From Marchantia polymorpha subsp. ruderalis (taxonomy: Eukaryota; Streptophyta; Marchantiopsida; Marchantiales; Marchantiaceae), in NCBI GenBank assembly GCA_037833965.1, contig AP031352.1, positions 19,262,501 to 19,326,500 on the forward strand: a stretch of DNA of 64,000 nt. The letters are read 5' to 3'. Below, piece by piece: positions 32,469 to 45,200 of this stretch; the stretch's first letter is position 1, and every line of letters begins with the position of its first letter. The notes beneath the pieces were generated by a model. It saw only the letters and a list, made by a program, of their open reading frames with translations, was not told the DNA's origin and ran no database searches. A program made the translations under genes and the position numbers.

Positions 32469-34277
32469 ATGGATTTCATGGAGCACAGGTTGCTGGACAG
32501 GAAAGCGGCGAGCGTTGGCTCTGGTATGGGCAGCCGAGAATCCTTAGCCGAAAAGCCGTGCCCGCACTCCTTCAACATCGAATTTCGGAGCACGATCTCT
32601 CTGTGTGTAGGAATTCTCTTCGTGTCCATTTTCGTCTTCTGCACTCTGGATCCCGGCAAAGTCCTGGAGCAACAGACGGGTCGGAACCCCAACATCGGAC
32701 TGCGCTTCGCGCCGAGCTTCTCGTTCGGGTCCAGGTTCCTGCAGAGCAAATCTGTCGAGCCCACATTGCCAGCGGCGGATGGCTCGCTGGAGCCTGCGAT
32801 GCAGGGCATGGGAACTCTGTTCAGGAAAGGTAGCCAGGACATGAGCGAGCTCATCGTTGCGCATGCCAGCGAGAACATGAGCTCCACGGACTTCCGGTTG
32901 TTTCTTAGAACCTTGCACCGCAGCGGAGCGACGGCCAAGGCCGATGTGATTCTGCTCTATGACTGTCTCTCGGCTCGGATGATGGGCATTATGCAGGAGG
33001 AAGAGATGAGCTTTCAGAGACTGTTGGCCGAGAGCGAAGGACTGATAGGATTGGCAGCAGGAGCTGCCGCAGAGCCTGCGAATTCGTCGGTTGGGGCGTT
33101 CAACATCGGCGCATTTTGGAAACCTGACGACAGATCGCCGCGGGAAGTGGTGTCCATGATCGAAGAGAGCGACAACGCCACTCTGCCTCGATGGGGCTCG
33201 ATGATCGGCTTCGAAATGCAGGAGCTCGACCCGGACAACGCTCTCAAAGGATTTCTGGACATGCCATCAATGCAGTTGCGCCGATGGCTGGGCTATCAGA
33301 TGCTGCTGGGAGTGGTGAAGGCGAAATACAAGCATGTGATGCTGACGGAGATAGAAGGCGTGATGATAATCGGCGACGCTCTGTCTGCCGTGAGGCGGAA
33401 ACAACACATTTATCTGTCGACGGAGGATCGGCTATGGAGCGACGTGGAAAAGGTCGAGAAGGCAGGTACCGGCAATGTCAGAAGTCGGAAAATTTTGCTC
33501 GAGGTCGAGGATAGCGACGACAATGCGCAGGAGGACGTCCAAGATTCCGCAGCACGTGGTGCTGCTGCGGCTGCGGAGGCCAACAATGCAAAAGGCGGCA
33601 AGAAGGTGGAGGCAGTAGAGTCCGGAGGCGGAGTAGGAGCTCAGAAAGAAACAGGGGACAAGAAATTAATGCCAGAAGACTTGGGCAAGAGGAAGGTAAA
33701 GAAGCCAGAGGCCAGGCGGAAGAATTCGAGGAGGGGACGAGGGTCGCGAGGCGGGCAGCCGCTGCAGGAGAAGGCCAAAGGTTTAATTGAGACCATTTAT
33801 GGAAGGGATGTCTGGAATTCTCTAGAAAAATTCGAAAAGTCGAGGAATGTCGTCAGCAGCGGAGTGATTATTGGGGAGGTGAAATTGATGAGACCGCTGG
33901 CGAACAAAATGGCCACGGAAATCGTCAGGGTCGCTTTGGAAAGGCAGGATCGGCAGCCTTTCCACGACAAGGCCATTCTGAACTACCTCGTCTGCAAGTC
34001 GTCTGTGCTCGGCCGGAGGACGCTGGATCGCTTACGGCTCGTGGGCAACAAGGACTCCGTTGTGCACTCGTTGCGAGGCACCAAGCAGAAGAACGTTTTC
34101 TGGAGAGGCAAAACTGTGAGGTATTCCGTCGTGCATGGCTACAGAGACGAGATTCACGAGAAGGGCACCGCCGACAGCCTGCAAAGAGCCGTCCAAAGTG
34201 ACATTTGTAAGTCGAGCTTTTCCAGTGTGTACGTGGACTGCACACCGGATTCCAACGAGACGAGGAGTAGCTTGTGA
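32469..34277 (+). CDS. Plant-specific type II membrane protein, At4g12700/At2g04280 family (DUF7780-like)
   Basis: A single-exon gene of 602 codons. The start is the first ATG after an in-frame TAA at 32418-32420. Residues 1-40 are cytosolic, and 42-60 form one hydrophobic segment (signal anchor, type II). A luminal domain follows. Family-like blocks are LFLRTLHRSGATAKADVILL (about 140-165), GAFWKP (about 215), GFEMQELDPDNALKGFLD (about 247-264), LRRWLGYQMLLGVVKAKYKH (about 270-290), SGVIIGEVKLMRPLANKM (about 465-482), and a C-terminal CKSSFSSVYVDC (near 580-591). This order matches a plant family I know as uncharacterised, sometimes labelled calcium ion-binding without clear basis; the DUF number is from memory. 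Between the blocks, about 340-435 is a low-complexity insert, first acidic and Ala-rich, then strongly basic (RRKNSRRGRGSRGG). Its function is unknown; a Golgi or endomembrane location is inferred from topology. Confidence 0.8.
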   Translation: MDFMEHRLLDRKAASVGSGMGSRESLAEKPCPHSFNIEFRSTISLCVGILFVSIFVFCTLDPGKVLEQQTGRNPNIGLRFAPSFSFGSRFLQSKSVEPTLPAADGSLEPAMQGMGTLFRKGSQDMSELIVAHASENMSSTDFRLFLRTLHRSGATAKADVILLYDCLSARMMGIMQEEEMSFQRLLAESEGLIGLAAGAAAEPANSSVGAFNIGAFWKPDDRSPREVVSMIEESDNATLPRWGSMIGFEMQELDPDNALKGFLDMPSMQLRRWLGYQMLLGVVKAKYKHVMLTEIEGVMIIGDALSAVRRKQHIYLSTEDRLWSDVEKVEKAGTGNVRSRKILLEVEDSDDNAQEDVQDSAARGAAAAAEANNAKGGKKVEAVESGGGVGAQKETGDKKLMPEDLGKRKVKKPEARRKNSRRGRGSRGGQPLQEKAKGLIETIYGRDVWNSLEKFEKSRNVVSSGVIIGEVKLMRPLANKMATEIVRVALERQDRQPFHDKAILNYLVCKSSVLGRRTLDRLRLVGNKDSVVHSLRGTKQKNVFWRGKTVRYSVVHGYRDEIHEKGTADSLQRAVQSDICKSSFSSVYVDCTPDSNETRSSL

Positions 34278-35999
34278 AGTAGTCAGTGTTGCTATCGTAC
34301 AATTAGACAGCGGTTCAGCGTAGGAGTGTCTAGAAGCACAACAAGGTACATAGATCAATTGATGACGGTGGTGGTAGCGGCCGAGCAAGTCTGTGCTCTG
34401 TCAAGCTGTGAATGCGCACCGGAGGCATCACATCGGGCTCCTTCTGCCCTCGTGCCTCCACTCTTAAACTCCCACTTCATTCTGAATGCCGGGAAAAAAC
34501 GTCACGATTAATTCAACTTTAGTGAAATTTTTTTATTCTTGTACGAGAAACGTAAAATCAGTCTTCTCATCGATTTGATTCATGTTTCTACTTGTATACG
34601 AAAGCAGGTAGTATTGGTCGACCATTATGAGCTGAAAGTAAGACAAAGCGGTCTTTGACGACTATGATTTTGTGACTACTATGACGTGACGAGGTGGAAG
34701 GTTGCTTCATTCTTCCCATCCTCATGTTCACTTATAAAGTTCCTATGGACGAAAAGATTGGAGAGCACAAGAGCAATATCAGATTTCTCGTTGCTTTATT
34801 ATGAGTAGGATGTCTCACTTGCACTTGGGCAATCAAGTGCCCGATTATTTCTGTGAAGTATCCACATGAATTGGTAGAGATGTAAGCGGCAAGCTTGTTA
34901 CGCTTTTGATTAGATCCAATCGAGAGAATAACATTAGGATACGAGGAGAACTTATCTACTCATGAAGAGGCGAAGTGCCTACCAAATTGCAACCTACTTA
35001 ATGCAGTGGAAGGCGAAGTGTCAGTGTGGGAAGTACTTTTTGACCGACGGACTTCGCCCTACTACAGACTAGAAGTAGAAGGCGCGGCAGGAGTACAATC
35101 GGCACCGGTGACTGGGTGGAGGATGATTGCAACGACACGATTGGAGTAGCTGGAGCTGCATCGACGACAATTATTTAGATATCACCTTAAGTACATCGAA
35201 CTGAGCTCGTTGTCAACGCTGAAGCCTACCCAGGACTTGGAAGGGGCCTTCCCATACCTTTGGCTAGAGTACTTATCTCCATATCGAGGACTAATCGCGT
35301 TAAGCTCGCGTCGTCTTTGTAAGTTGCGGCGCACAAATTGTGGCCCGGAGCTCCGTACGAGCCTGGGTATGAAGTCGAAGGATCCTCATGCAGTACGTAG
35401 CATCTCGAGTCAAGGCAGACGTTTGTGTTGATGAATCTCATGATAGCCTGTCGTACGCAGGGGTTCGGGTAGATCAGAAAACTTTCTCTTTGGATGATAT
35501 GCAAGAGAAGCGAAAGTGGCCTTCAGATCCTGGCCCTGGTCACTCTGCAGCGCACGATACAAACAATGGTCTTCTGTCGGTCACTTTGAACCTCGTTCGT
35601 CTTTGTCCACTTCTTTGACGCGACCTTGACATGTTTGACTTCTATCCCTCTGCCGATTAGGCACCCGAATGAGCCAAAGCACCCTTTGATCATAATGCTT
35701 TCCCATCTTGAACAAGGACTCGTCGTCCTCGACATCGAATCAGTTCGGAACACGGTGAATTAAGGAGGAAGTGGGTACCGAATATCTTGCTCAATCCTGC
35801 TCAATCAAGTGGGTACTGAATATCTGGATGTGCAGTGAATCACCTGCAATCTACGTTCCCTTCTCTTATTGCACGCTCTGAGGGCTGAGATCCCATCGAC
35901 GCGTTTCTGAACTCATATCCTGGCCTCTGTCTACCTGATTGCACGTGCTGCATCCCACCAAGACTCGCAGAGATCAGCCGTGAAGCTTCTTCTTGTCTC
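34278..35999. other. Intergenic DNA downstream of the membrane protein gene
   Basis: The 3' UTR probably runs into the first few hundred bases. Small frames here (73-92 codons on both strands near 35.2-35.6 kb) show no motifs. At about 35775-35830 the phrase GTGGGTAC(C/T)GAATATCT occurs twice around CTCAATCCTGCTCAATC, a short local duplication. Confidence 0.45.
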
Positions 36000-37520
36000 C
36001 AGGTTTGGGGATGCGGAAAGTTCGTCTACCCAGTGGAGGATAAATCTCCCTTGAGAGTCGAGAGGCCCACAGGATTTACCTCGGACAAGAATAGAAGTTG
36101 CTCGCCGGATACTCGGGCCAGCACGTTGGCATAGCATGCGAATCGCGGTCTTCCGGAGGCCACTATCAAAACAGGAGTGCGATGCACTCGAAGAAAGACT
36201 ATCTGAGGAGGACACATGCACGGCCGGAGGACGGACTTCCGAGAAGCACGTCGTATTATTGCAGTTTCCTCTCTGTCACAGATGGTGGCTGCCAAACGGG
36301 CTCCATTATAGCTTCCATTTCAAAGCCATTGTACCCGACTGTTGTGGAGGTTTCCCTGTTCCCTTCTTTCTCAGGGTGCCACACTCGAGAGCTCCGTTCG
36401 TATCCACTGGGATTTTGTTCCTTTTCATCTGAATTACGGAAGTCACGCGAGCATTTACCACTGTACTTGTTCTGGACGTAATAACTTTGTCGACGAGACA
36501 AAGAGTCATTCTTACGCCGGTTGCACCGCTTTACAACCAGGAGAAATTCCCACCGCTCTTTCCGTCGTGTACATCACTGAGTTGACGAGGAAAAAGAGCA
36601 GAGCCCAACAGCTCGGCGGCTCACATGTCGTTGCAACCGCAAGCCTTCGTCGAGTGAAGCACTACCAAAGGTGTAGCAATCGGTCGATTGCGAGCCATCC
36701 AGCTCGGAAGCTCTGATCAAAGCGAGAGAAGCCTCAGCAAGGCGACATGATCGACACAAGTCCTCCGCAGATTTTCTTGTCTTTCGGATCACTCGCTCGC
36801 TCGGAGTGTGTGTGTGTGTGTGTCAGCCATCAGCTCAGAGACGGCTGCTGCCGCAGTGCCGGCAATCGTTGTAGTGAAGGCCGCCAGCCAGGGCCCAGGT
36901 GGGAGGCGGAATAGGATTCGTGCTGCTGCTCCTGCCGATCGTGATCTAGACTGTTGTTCGCAAGAAATTGCGCAGCCCAACTCTCTCCGCATGATCGCCA
37001 GTGCAACAGCGTGGAGGCCATACCACATCGTGATCAGATGTACCGTCTCATTATTTACACGTCGGGAAAGTTGCCCGCGACTCCGTTCGGCGGGGCAGCC
37101 TGGGCCCTCACTCCTGGGACCGACCGAGAGACAGACTATTTTTAGAACAGGGAATTGGATAGATGGACCGATGATTGGGATCATTGATTGGGATCGCTCC
37201 TCCACCCTTTCCGGTCGACGCTGCGCTGTGACGGGCTGCCTCAAGTTCTCCTACAAGGGTGAGTATTCGCGACCGTCACAGAACCCTGCAACAGCCCGGT
37301 ATTGCCCGCTCGGAGCGGACGTACCTTTCCTACGGAACTCCTTACTCGACTGCAACTGTAGTTGCAGCTGTCGACGTCCACAGTAGAGGCGAAGCTCTTA
37401 GCTTCGGGAGTCACTGGATGAGCTTCGGGACCGTTGAAGGAGCAGATGCTGCCGGTTTGCGTCTCTGTGGACCGTCACCAGAGCTTTGGCCATTCGTTGC
37501 CCATGCTTTACGATGACTTT
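36000..37520. other. GC-rich island without an assigned gene
   Basis: Composition and the overlapping long frames on both strands (up to 192 codons plus at 36808-37386, 151 codons minus at 36789-37244) resemble the promoter/leader islands of the recognised genes. None of the frames shows a domain, and they overlap each other, so I do not call them. It could be a promoter, a non-coding RNA, or a decayed gene. Confidence 0.35.
36806..36823. repeat. (GT)n microsatellite
   Basis: A run of nine GT units inside the orphan GC island. Confidence 0.95.
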
Positions 37521-37839
37521 CGACATGGGTTGTTGCGAATCCTCTCAGACAAATGTTCCGGATGAAGTGGTGCCAAGTGGACAACTGAAAAATGCGAATA
37601 TACCATCGACCTGAAAGCATAGGCAACTAGTGGCTACCGATTATCGCATCACAAAGTAAAAATGTCACACAAGTATGACATCTGATTTATCCAGAACTTG
37701 CTCGTGCTGTTCTGCTGAAGTTGCATAATCTACCATGATGAACAACTTGCTTTTCAGTATGAAAATTTTTAAACTACTTGCTCCGTACTACTGCAAAGAA
37801 ATTGATATCCAGGTCGTATAGTATGTCAGGTTGTCACGT
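37521..37839. other. Transition from GC island to AT-rich DNA
   Basis: Nothing recognisable; composition falls steadily toward AT. Confidence 0.5.
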
Positions 37840-37883
37840 CCTCATTATTATATCAAATAATCCTCATTATTATATCAAATAAT
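37840..37883. repeat. Exact 22-bp tandem duplication
   Basis: CCTCATTATTATATCAAATA plus AT occurs twice back to back without mismatches, so the duplication looks recent. Confidence 0.95.
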
Positions 37884-40800
37884 CCGTTTCGAATTACTCC
37901 AAAGATGAAGGATAAAAAGTTGGTTTTTTTTCATAAGCCCATGCTGTCGGATTTTGAGTATTTTCGAGAAATAAACAATATATCCTTGAAAACTCAATAC
38001 CCATTAGCCAACTATTTATCTGTTTAATCTTAGTTCGCTGCCATACTCACATCCGTGTAGGAATTCCACCTTCACGCGCTATGACAAACATTGAACTATG
38101 TCTACGTCATTTTCTGCTTGTCTATGGGTTTAATTGTCTATCTATTGTTGATACAACATGATTCAAAAAAACAATAAAAAAATAGTTACTGGTAAAAACT
38201 GATTTTAAAATAACACTATAATGTGATTAAAACTAGTGATAAAATAATATCAAAAAATAATATATAATATATTGATACAAACGGATGTGAAATAAAAATA
38301 ATAAACTTGTGATAACTGAATCAAAGTGATGATCGATGCTTATAAAATGTGATAAAAATATTGATATTAAAAAACTAGTACAAAGTGATCCAAAATAATG
38401 CATTTTTAAAAAATAGACAAATAATTGTGACGACAAGTGATATGAAAAAAAAAAGCTGGATTTAACAAAAAATTAAACTATCTAGCAAGTTTGAATAATT
38501 ATTAAGAGTTATTTTTTCATAAAAATGAAAAATTAATCTTCTAAAAAATTAAATTAATTTAATTTTTTACAAAGGTAAAATCACCATTTGAAGTCAGTTG
38601 GACAATTAAAACTTAAGTTTGGTTAGAGTCTAGATTTTTGACTTGCTTGAATTAATCTTAAGTGCAGATTGATTGCAAAAATTTTATTAATTTTTTTTTG
38701 TAATTTTGCAACTGAATTTTCGGAGTTTGCAAGTAAAATCTGAAGCTCAAGAGATGTTTATTCTTAGAAAAATCAAGGAATCTAAAAAATTTTATTTATT
38801 TTTTTAAAAAACTTACAAGTTAAAATTTTTTGACATTCAAATATCTATTGGGTGATAATTTAGTGCAAACCAATACTTTCATAAGAGATTGCAATACATC
38901 ATAAAAGAGCTAATACGAGAGTTATAACCTTAATTGTTAAAGCAACTATTTTCGATAGAACTTGATGAAGTTAAAGTTTGAATGTGAATATATATTCATG
39001 TACAATTTAATAATTTAAAAAAAAACTGATTGAAAGTTTTGATGGGTCTTATACTACATCAAGTAAACAAATATTTATTAAAAGATCTAAAGCATATGTC
39101 ATTTAGAATTATGATCAGCTTTTTATATAATGACGAGGTAACTGGACTTATTAATGATGATTAACCTAGATTTTATTAATCAAAATTTTATGTAGATCAA
39201 ATTTTTTTTTACATGATTCATGCTTTGATTGATGTTAATTTCAGAAATAGATTGATTATTTTAATTCTTTCATATCGTAATCTAACATGAATATATCCAG
39301 AAACTATAATAAAGTTATAGCCAATACATTATAGATGCAATCATATAATTGATGATATGTAGGTTCAAATTAATTATAGCTAGGTTAATCACAGTCAAAT
39401 TAGCTTGTCATTATATAACAGAGTTGATTTTAGCTTTATACATTATAAATTTAGATTTTTTATTAAAATATCTGTGAATAAATTTTTTCGGCATAGTGAG
39501 ATGAATAACGTATTTTTCTTCGATCATGGTGCAATTTTTATTTGGATTTTGGATTTTTGCATTATATACAGAAATATCTCATTTTTTTATCTTGGAAAAA
39601 TAGATAAAGATTATCAATGCAATTAAAAAAATATTTGTTGCAAATCATGAAGATTATAATAAACTAATGCAACAAAAAAATTGATTTGATAATTTTTTTT
39701 GGAGTTTTAATGAAATTAGAAAAGTGCTTAGACCAAAGATTGATCTGATGTGAGAATATGAATAGGTTGATATGCAAGGGATTAATTTTAACAAAATTGT
39801 ATTAGGTTTACATAAAACTTAGTTTATACAACTTCAGCGGAAGTATCACCAAAGAAGTTGTCAAACAGTGCTATACATCTTTGAAACTGATAATTTTTAA
39901 GATGAAGTACATTGAAACAAAAATAACAAGTTTATAATGCTTTTAATAAAATTATTAGTTACACTGAGAGAATGTTTTTTCACTTGTTGAATTTACATCA
40001 TACAATATACCAATCTTTATCCCAAACCTAAAGTCTCTTTTTACATATAAGATGAAAAATTAGTTTCAATTAGATATCTAACAGAATCAATTACTTTTCG
40101 TGATGCTATCGGGTATAGCCATCTTACCCATTTAATCTTATCCCGGTAGGCCGTTATGATTCTTCCCATTACTGCTGCTATATTTTTTATGCACCCATTA
40201 CTTTTGGAGACCATATTTTTTAAATCTCAATCTGTTTCTCGGAATGTTTGGAAACTGCTTCATGGATATTCCAGTCGAGGTTTATTTATCCTTTTCTCAA
40301 GCACTGTGTGCATCTTGTCGAATATCACGGCGACGATAAAACCTCTTGCCATTTCAAACCATGCATTGCTACCTACCTCGGAGCGTGCCGTGCCCTGCCA
40401 AGTTCAGCATGCGTGCTTGACATCCTGAGTGCAACATTTGTGCATGATCTCCTTGTGCCACTATATAGGTAATACCACCTTACGTGTGTGGAAAGCTTAG
40501 AATAGCCAATTTTTTTCCATGAAATTTAGCTCCGAATTGGTTGTTCAGAGATATGTAAAAATTAACTGGAAAGGAGTTTCCAGCGACTGAGTCAGTGCAT
40601 GTAGTGGTGATGCATTGTTGGCTGCCTCACGATTAATTTCTTGGAATCTCTTGTTTTATCTCTTGGAGTGCATGAAGGATAACTCATTCTCTTGTAGTAG
40701 GCTTATGTGGCCGAGATTTAAGTGATGAGATTCCTCACTCCTCCCCACACTTGAAATGGGCAGTAAAACCCTTTGGTTTGGACAGTTGAAGAGTCTGCTT

Positions 40801-42261
40801 GGGAGCTGCATGTAAGACAACTTCAATAACTGCGATCATGTAGGCCCTCGAAAAGAGACTGACTTGTGGTTCCCAAATTAACTATACAGCATTCTCCTCT
40901 AACTCACTGCTGAATTCTTGATTCTATGGGGAGGAGAATTACCGACCAAACATATCTGTCAGCGGCCAATCAATCAGTTTTATCCTTTTTTCACTCCCAG
41001 AACTAACAAACTTGTAAATTTTTTGAAAACATGTTCAAATTTGATAGATGTGTAACTTACATGTAGTATGGAAAGACTGTAAAATTTGTTATGTGAACTT
41101 TTTGTCACTCCCTGAATAAGATTAGTCATTGCCTACAATGTCTTCAAAATAGTTTTAATTTATGGTTGATAACTATTTGCTGTAGAGCATCCTAAAGTCT
41201 TTTGGAATTTATGATTTTCCGAATGTAGACCATGCTTTGGAAATTATAATGTATGCATCCTAACAACCAGAAATTTTATATAGAATTATTTGGAGTCATG
41301 GTGCAAATATCATTGTTCGACATATGTTTTGAAATTCATATTTGTTTAAATTATGTTTTCATGTGATAGAGGTTTCATTAATATTGAAAATGGATTTTAA
41401 GTACATGTTTGTGCAAGTTGTCATAACATGTACATGATCCACATCAGTCATGATTAAATGTGATACTGTTTTGAATTGTATGTATCATGCTGATCATGTC
41501 AATATATATCTACTTTTCAGGTGTTTAGTTGATAAATAGAAAAATTCAAGTCCAGTTGATTTGACCCAAATTCCGGAATTTTTTTAATGAATTTGTTTTT
41601 TTCAGAAACTTGAATTTTTTCTGGGAAACAATTAAAATTTTAAGATTTATTTTTATTCATTATTTGTTAGAGATCTAACATTAATTGTAGTGACATAGTT
41701 CATGATATATACATAATCAATTCCTTTCATATCAATTGGTTATATAATTTATAAATGAATTTTTAAGGTAGAATTAAATATTTTTTTACATTTAAAAAAA
41801 TCTCAAAAATTATATGATTCAATCATAAATGAATTCAATTAGCAAAAACATATTCATATACAAGGATCTAGTAGAATAAAATTTTAATAAACTTAAAATG
41901 GAATTTATATATAAATTGATATATTGAATTCAATTTATACTGAAGTACGAAAAACTGTTTTAGAACAACATTTTTTCTTCATTCTTGACTTCAGACATCT
42001 TTTTAGTCTATATTTTTATTTTAATAAAAATGAATGACATTTTATTCTCAATTTGCGGATAATTTAAAGAAAATTTTTAGACTGATGTCACAATCAAGTA
42101 TAGAAAAATTACAGACATAATTATTTCTTAGTTGGATAAATCGAGAATAATTATTTTTAAAAATTTAAACTAAATAAATTAAATCGACTTCACAAATCCT
42201 CATCTATAATATAAAAAATCTAGTATAAAAGTTATAATTTATTAGTAAATTGGTATTAAAT
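37884..42261. other. AT-rich intergenic DNA
   Basis: Mostly AT-rich and gene-free. A modestly GC-richer part at about 40140-40960 includes a 90-codon frame (40156-40428, plus) with hydrophobic stretches but no recognised family. I do not call a gene. Confidence 0.5.
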
Positions 42262-42293
42262 CTCTAGAATTGACAAACTTGTCAATTCTAGAG
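42262..42293. repeat. Perfect 15-bp inverted repeat, 2-base loop
   Basis: CTCTAGAATTGACAA and TTGTCAATTCTAGAG flank AC in AT-rich intergenic DNA. Confidence 0.95.
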
Positions 42294-42399
42294 AATATTT
42301 TATGTATATATAGTTTAATAATTACTAAATGATTTATGACCAATTTTTTATATTACATCTATTATTTTCCACTGAAATAAGATTCTCATAATGAACCCA

Positions 42400-43320
42400 C
42401 GACTTTAAGTTTGCGAGTTCGTGAGCTCACCGACAAACCCAATTTACAGCCCATACTCTCATCACATCGCCATCGGATGCGAACTGCTCAGTTACCGAGT
42501 TCAAGAATATGGAGAGGAACGTCCCGGAATGTTTCCTGACAACACCTCGAAGGACTTGGTCATTACTTCTCTTGGTTGATGCCGAGTCCGAAGAGTGTAT
42601 CCGGAAGCGATCGAAAGCCTGGCCTGGTCGTCTGGGAAGTTCTGACTGGCTGCAGCGTCTCGATCTATATAATCTTTAAGTGGACGAGACCTCGAGGAAC
42701 GACGAAGATGACATCTCCATCGAGAGTTTCAGCAAAGAGAGTGGGCATAGGCGACGTGCAGTTGTGTCGATGGACATAACGCCAAGCGACCTTCCATCAT
42801 GAAGAGCGTTCCAATGACATTAAAACTCTCAATGCCCGGTTGAAAATCGACTGAACTCTCGACACGCCCAGACCAAGGAGCGCTGGAAAGGGAGTGGAGT
42901 TTGCTCTAGTCGTGGTTCTGAATGTACCAGGGCTGACCGTTATATTGCGCACATTCTTGACGATGAGGTATTCAGTAACGAGCGGGCAACATTCAGGCGA
43001 CCGTGAGAAATCTCCGATCTCCGATCTCCTGCTGATCCGCTGCTCGCTTTTGAGGAGTAGTAAATGCAGCAGAAACCACGAGAAGGAAGGTACCAGCAGA
43101 GATGACAAGAAAAGCTTTTGAAAAGCTTTTCCCGACGAACTCAGTTGCAAGAACATGGACACGAAGTCCAAACGAAGTCAAGTGGAGAATGATGAAGACT
43201 GTGAGACTGTCTATCTACTACTGTACTGGTAGAGAGTCCATAGCAGGCAGTCTTCTGAAAGGTTATGGGTGTGCAGCGAGCCCGTCTTTGCTGCCTCCGG
43301 GGTGACTAGTTAATTATACA
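42400..43320. other. GC-richer islet, unidentified
   Basis: The composition step is clear on both sides. The longest frame is 124 codons on the minus strand (42797-43171), with a hydrophobic Leu-rich N-terminal third. It overlaps 67-75 codon plus-strand frames. No motif allows a choice. It may be a decayed gene or transposon fragment. Confidence 0.3.
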
Positions 43321-44120
43321 CCTCGAGATCTAATCATTTAACTGAAATGCAAAAATGTAACCGTAACACAAATGTCATGTGGCTTGATTATCTGGAACAA
43401 CCGAGCATATACAGCGCTAATCCTTCTTTATATACTCTTCAAAGACGTAGAAGTTCCATGCGCGTGAATTTGTGAATCTCGGTTTAGATGAAGAAAATGT
43501 CTGCTTTCCTCCCGTGCGGGGTTTTTTGGATCCGTTTGCCACTTTTAATAATTGTTTTCATTTAGATTTGAGTATGTAACGAGATACGCGCATTTCAAAT
43601 GACGCTAAGTAAGAGGAAAATAATGGTTAGGGAATGAATATCCATCCTACAAAGCAACGCAATGTTCAGGGCAGTACTGTACATAGACGAAGTTTGGAGC
43701 AAACACGACACGATGGCAACGTTGGCAAAACGAGCTTTCAGAGTTCAAAGCCAAGGCCAGGAAAACAGTGAAACCCACAGAAGATCGAAGGCAAAAGAAA
43801 AAGGAAGGAGCTCGTATCTTCCGACATTTTCTTACTTAAACCTTACCGCTACTACACATTATGCTTGGAATATTTTAAGGATTTTACAAATCCTGAACTT
43901 TATCTCGAGTACCGAAGTTTTTGATGCAGAGAGAGAAATATACACACTATTTATAACTCTATAGTCAAAACAACATATCTTCACAAGTTCAGTGAACATA
44001 TTCATTATGTCAAGTCAGAAGATTAATGGTATGATGTGAAAAATATCATAATATGATTGATAAACATCCTTAAAAAGATGATCGATTACAGTTCATATTG
44101 AAAAACTAAGATTTCTGCAC
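43321..44120. other. Intergenic DNA
   Basis: The 100-codon frame at 43662-43964 (plus) has no known motif and loses coding-like composition in its second half. Not called. Confidence 0.45.
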
Positions 44121-45200
44121 AATATATATCATATCAAATATGCATTGGTACAAGTAGATTTACATGTTGTATCTAATAAAGAAAGCAAGTATTTGGATAC
44201 ACAACTTTATAATTTTATACTTTACATAATATTACATATTTTATTAATAAATACTTGTCAAATTGAAAAAAATATAATTTTTGCCCTCATGTTTCTTAAA
44301 TTCATCTAAAATTATTTATATTATATTTTTTTAAATGAAAAAAATTTATCTATAGATTTATGGATATTTCGATTATCAATTTTATTAAGGATTTAAAAAT
44401 ATATTTAATAACATTAATTTTAATTATAAAGGTTTTTTCTTGAAAATTTTTTTACTTTTTGAAATTTTTTTTAAACTACATATTTTATTGTTTTCAATCA
44501 TGCATATAAATATCTTTAATCTATAGTATTTCATATTGAAAAAAAAAGTAAATTTTCATTTCTTAAATGTGTTAATTTGAAATATAATTTTCAGAAAAAA
44601 ATTAAATAAAAAAATACTTGTTCAAAATAGCAAATCTATGTCTTAGAGATTGCATATAATTGCAGCGTTCATCTGAACTCCAGCAAAATTATTTTCATTG
44701 ATTACACATGATTATAAAATTAAAATCCTAATTTGATAAAACTTGTCTTACATGTAGGATTCATAAAATCTATCTTAGAGGAAGTAGTTGGTGAAACATA
44801 TGAATAAAGACATGGCAATTTATCCAATGGGGCATAACAAAACAAAATATTTTGATTATGTGCATTTGTAATTGATCTTATACAGTTGTTTTAACAAAAT
44901 TCTTTATGTGGACTCTATTAAATAAAAATGCTTGTCTTCTTAGAATCCATGAGATTGATTGATTTGTCTAGAATATTTGAATTTCACTCATGTTAGTTTT
45001 ATATGTTGATGAATGATAAAGTAATAGCTTAGAATATGTTTCAACAATACATTGCAATATTTGAAATGATATTGTTTTCCCATCTTAATTTTTAGCTCAT
45101 ATTAAAATTGAAATTTTTACAAGTTGTATAAATTGTCTTTATCTTTTGCTTAATTATTAATCATATTGAATTTGAATATTGAAGAAAAAAATTTATAGTC
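44120..45200 (+). repeat. Diverged AT-rich repeat, copy 1
   Basis: Several phrases recur in the same order about 3.0-3.7 kb downstream: ATCATATCAAATATGCATTG (44131), GTCTTAGAGATTGCATATAATTGCA (about 44640; matched by GTCTTTGAGATTGTATAGAATTGCA), and GATTGATTGATTTGTCTAGAAT (about 44950). There is no coding potential. It may be an ancient tandem duplication or a non-autonomous element family. Confidence 0.55.

Noticed and set aside
36808..37386. 192-codon plus-strand frame
   Set aside because: It lies in a GC-rich island with an equally open antisense frame, begins in a GT microsatellite, and shows no domain.
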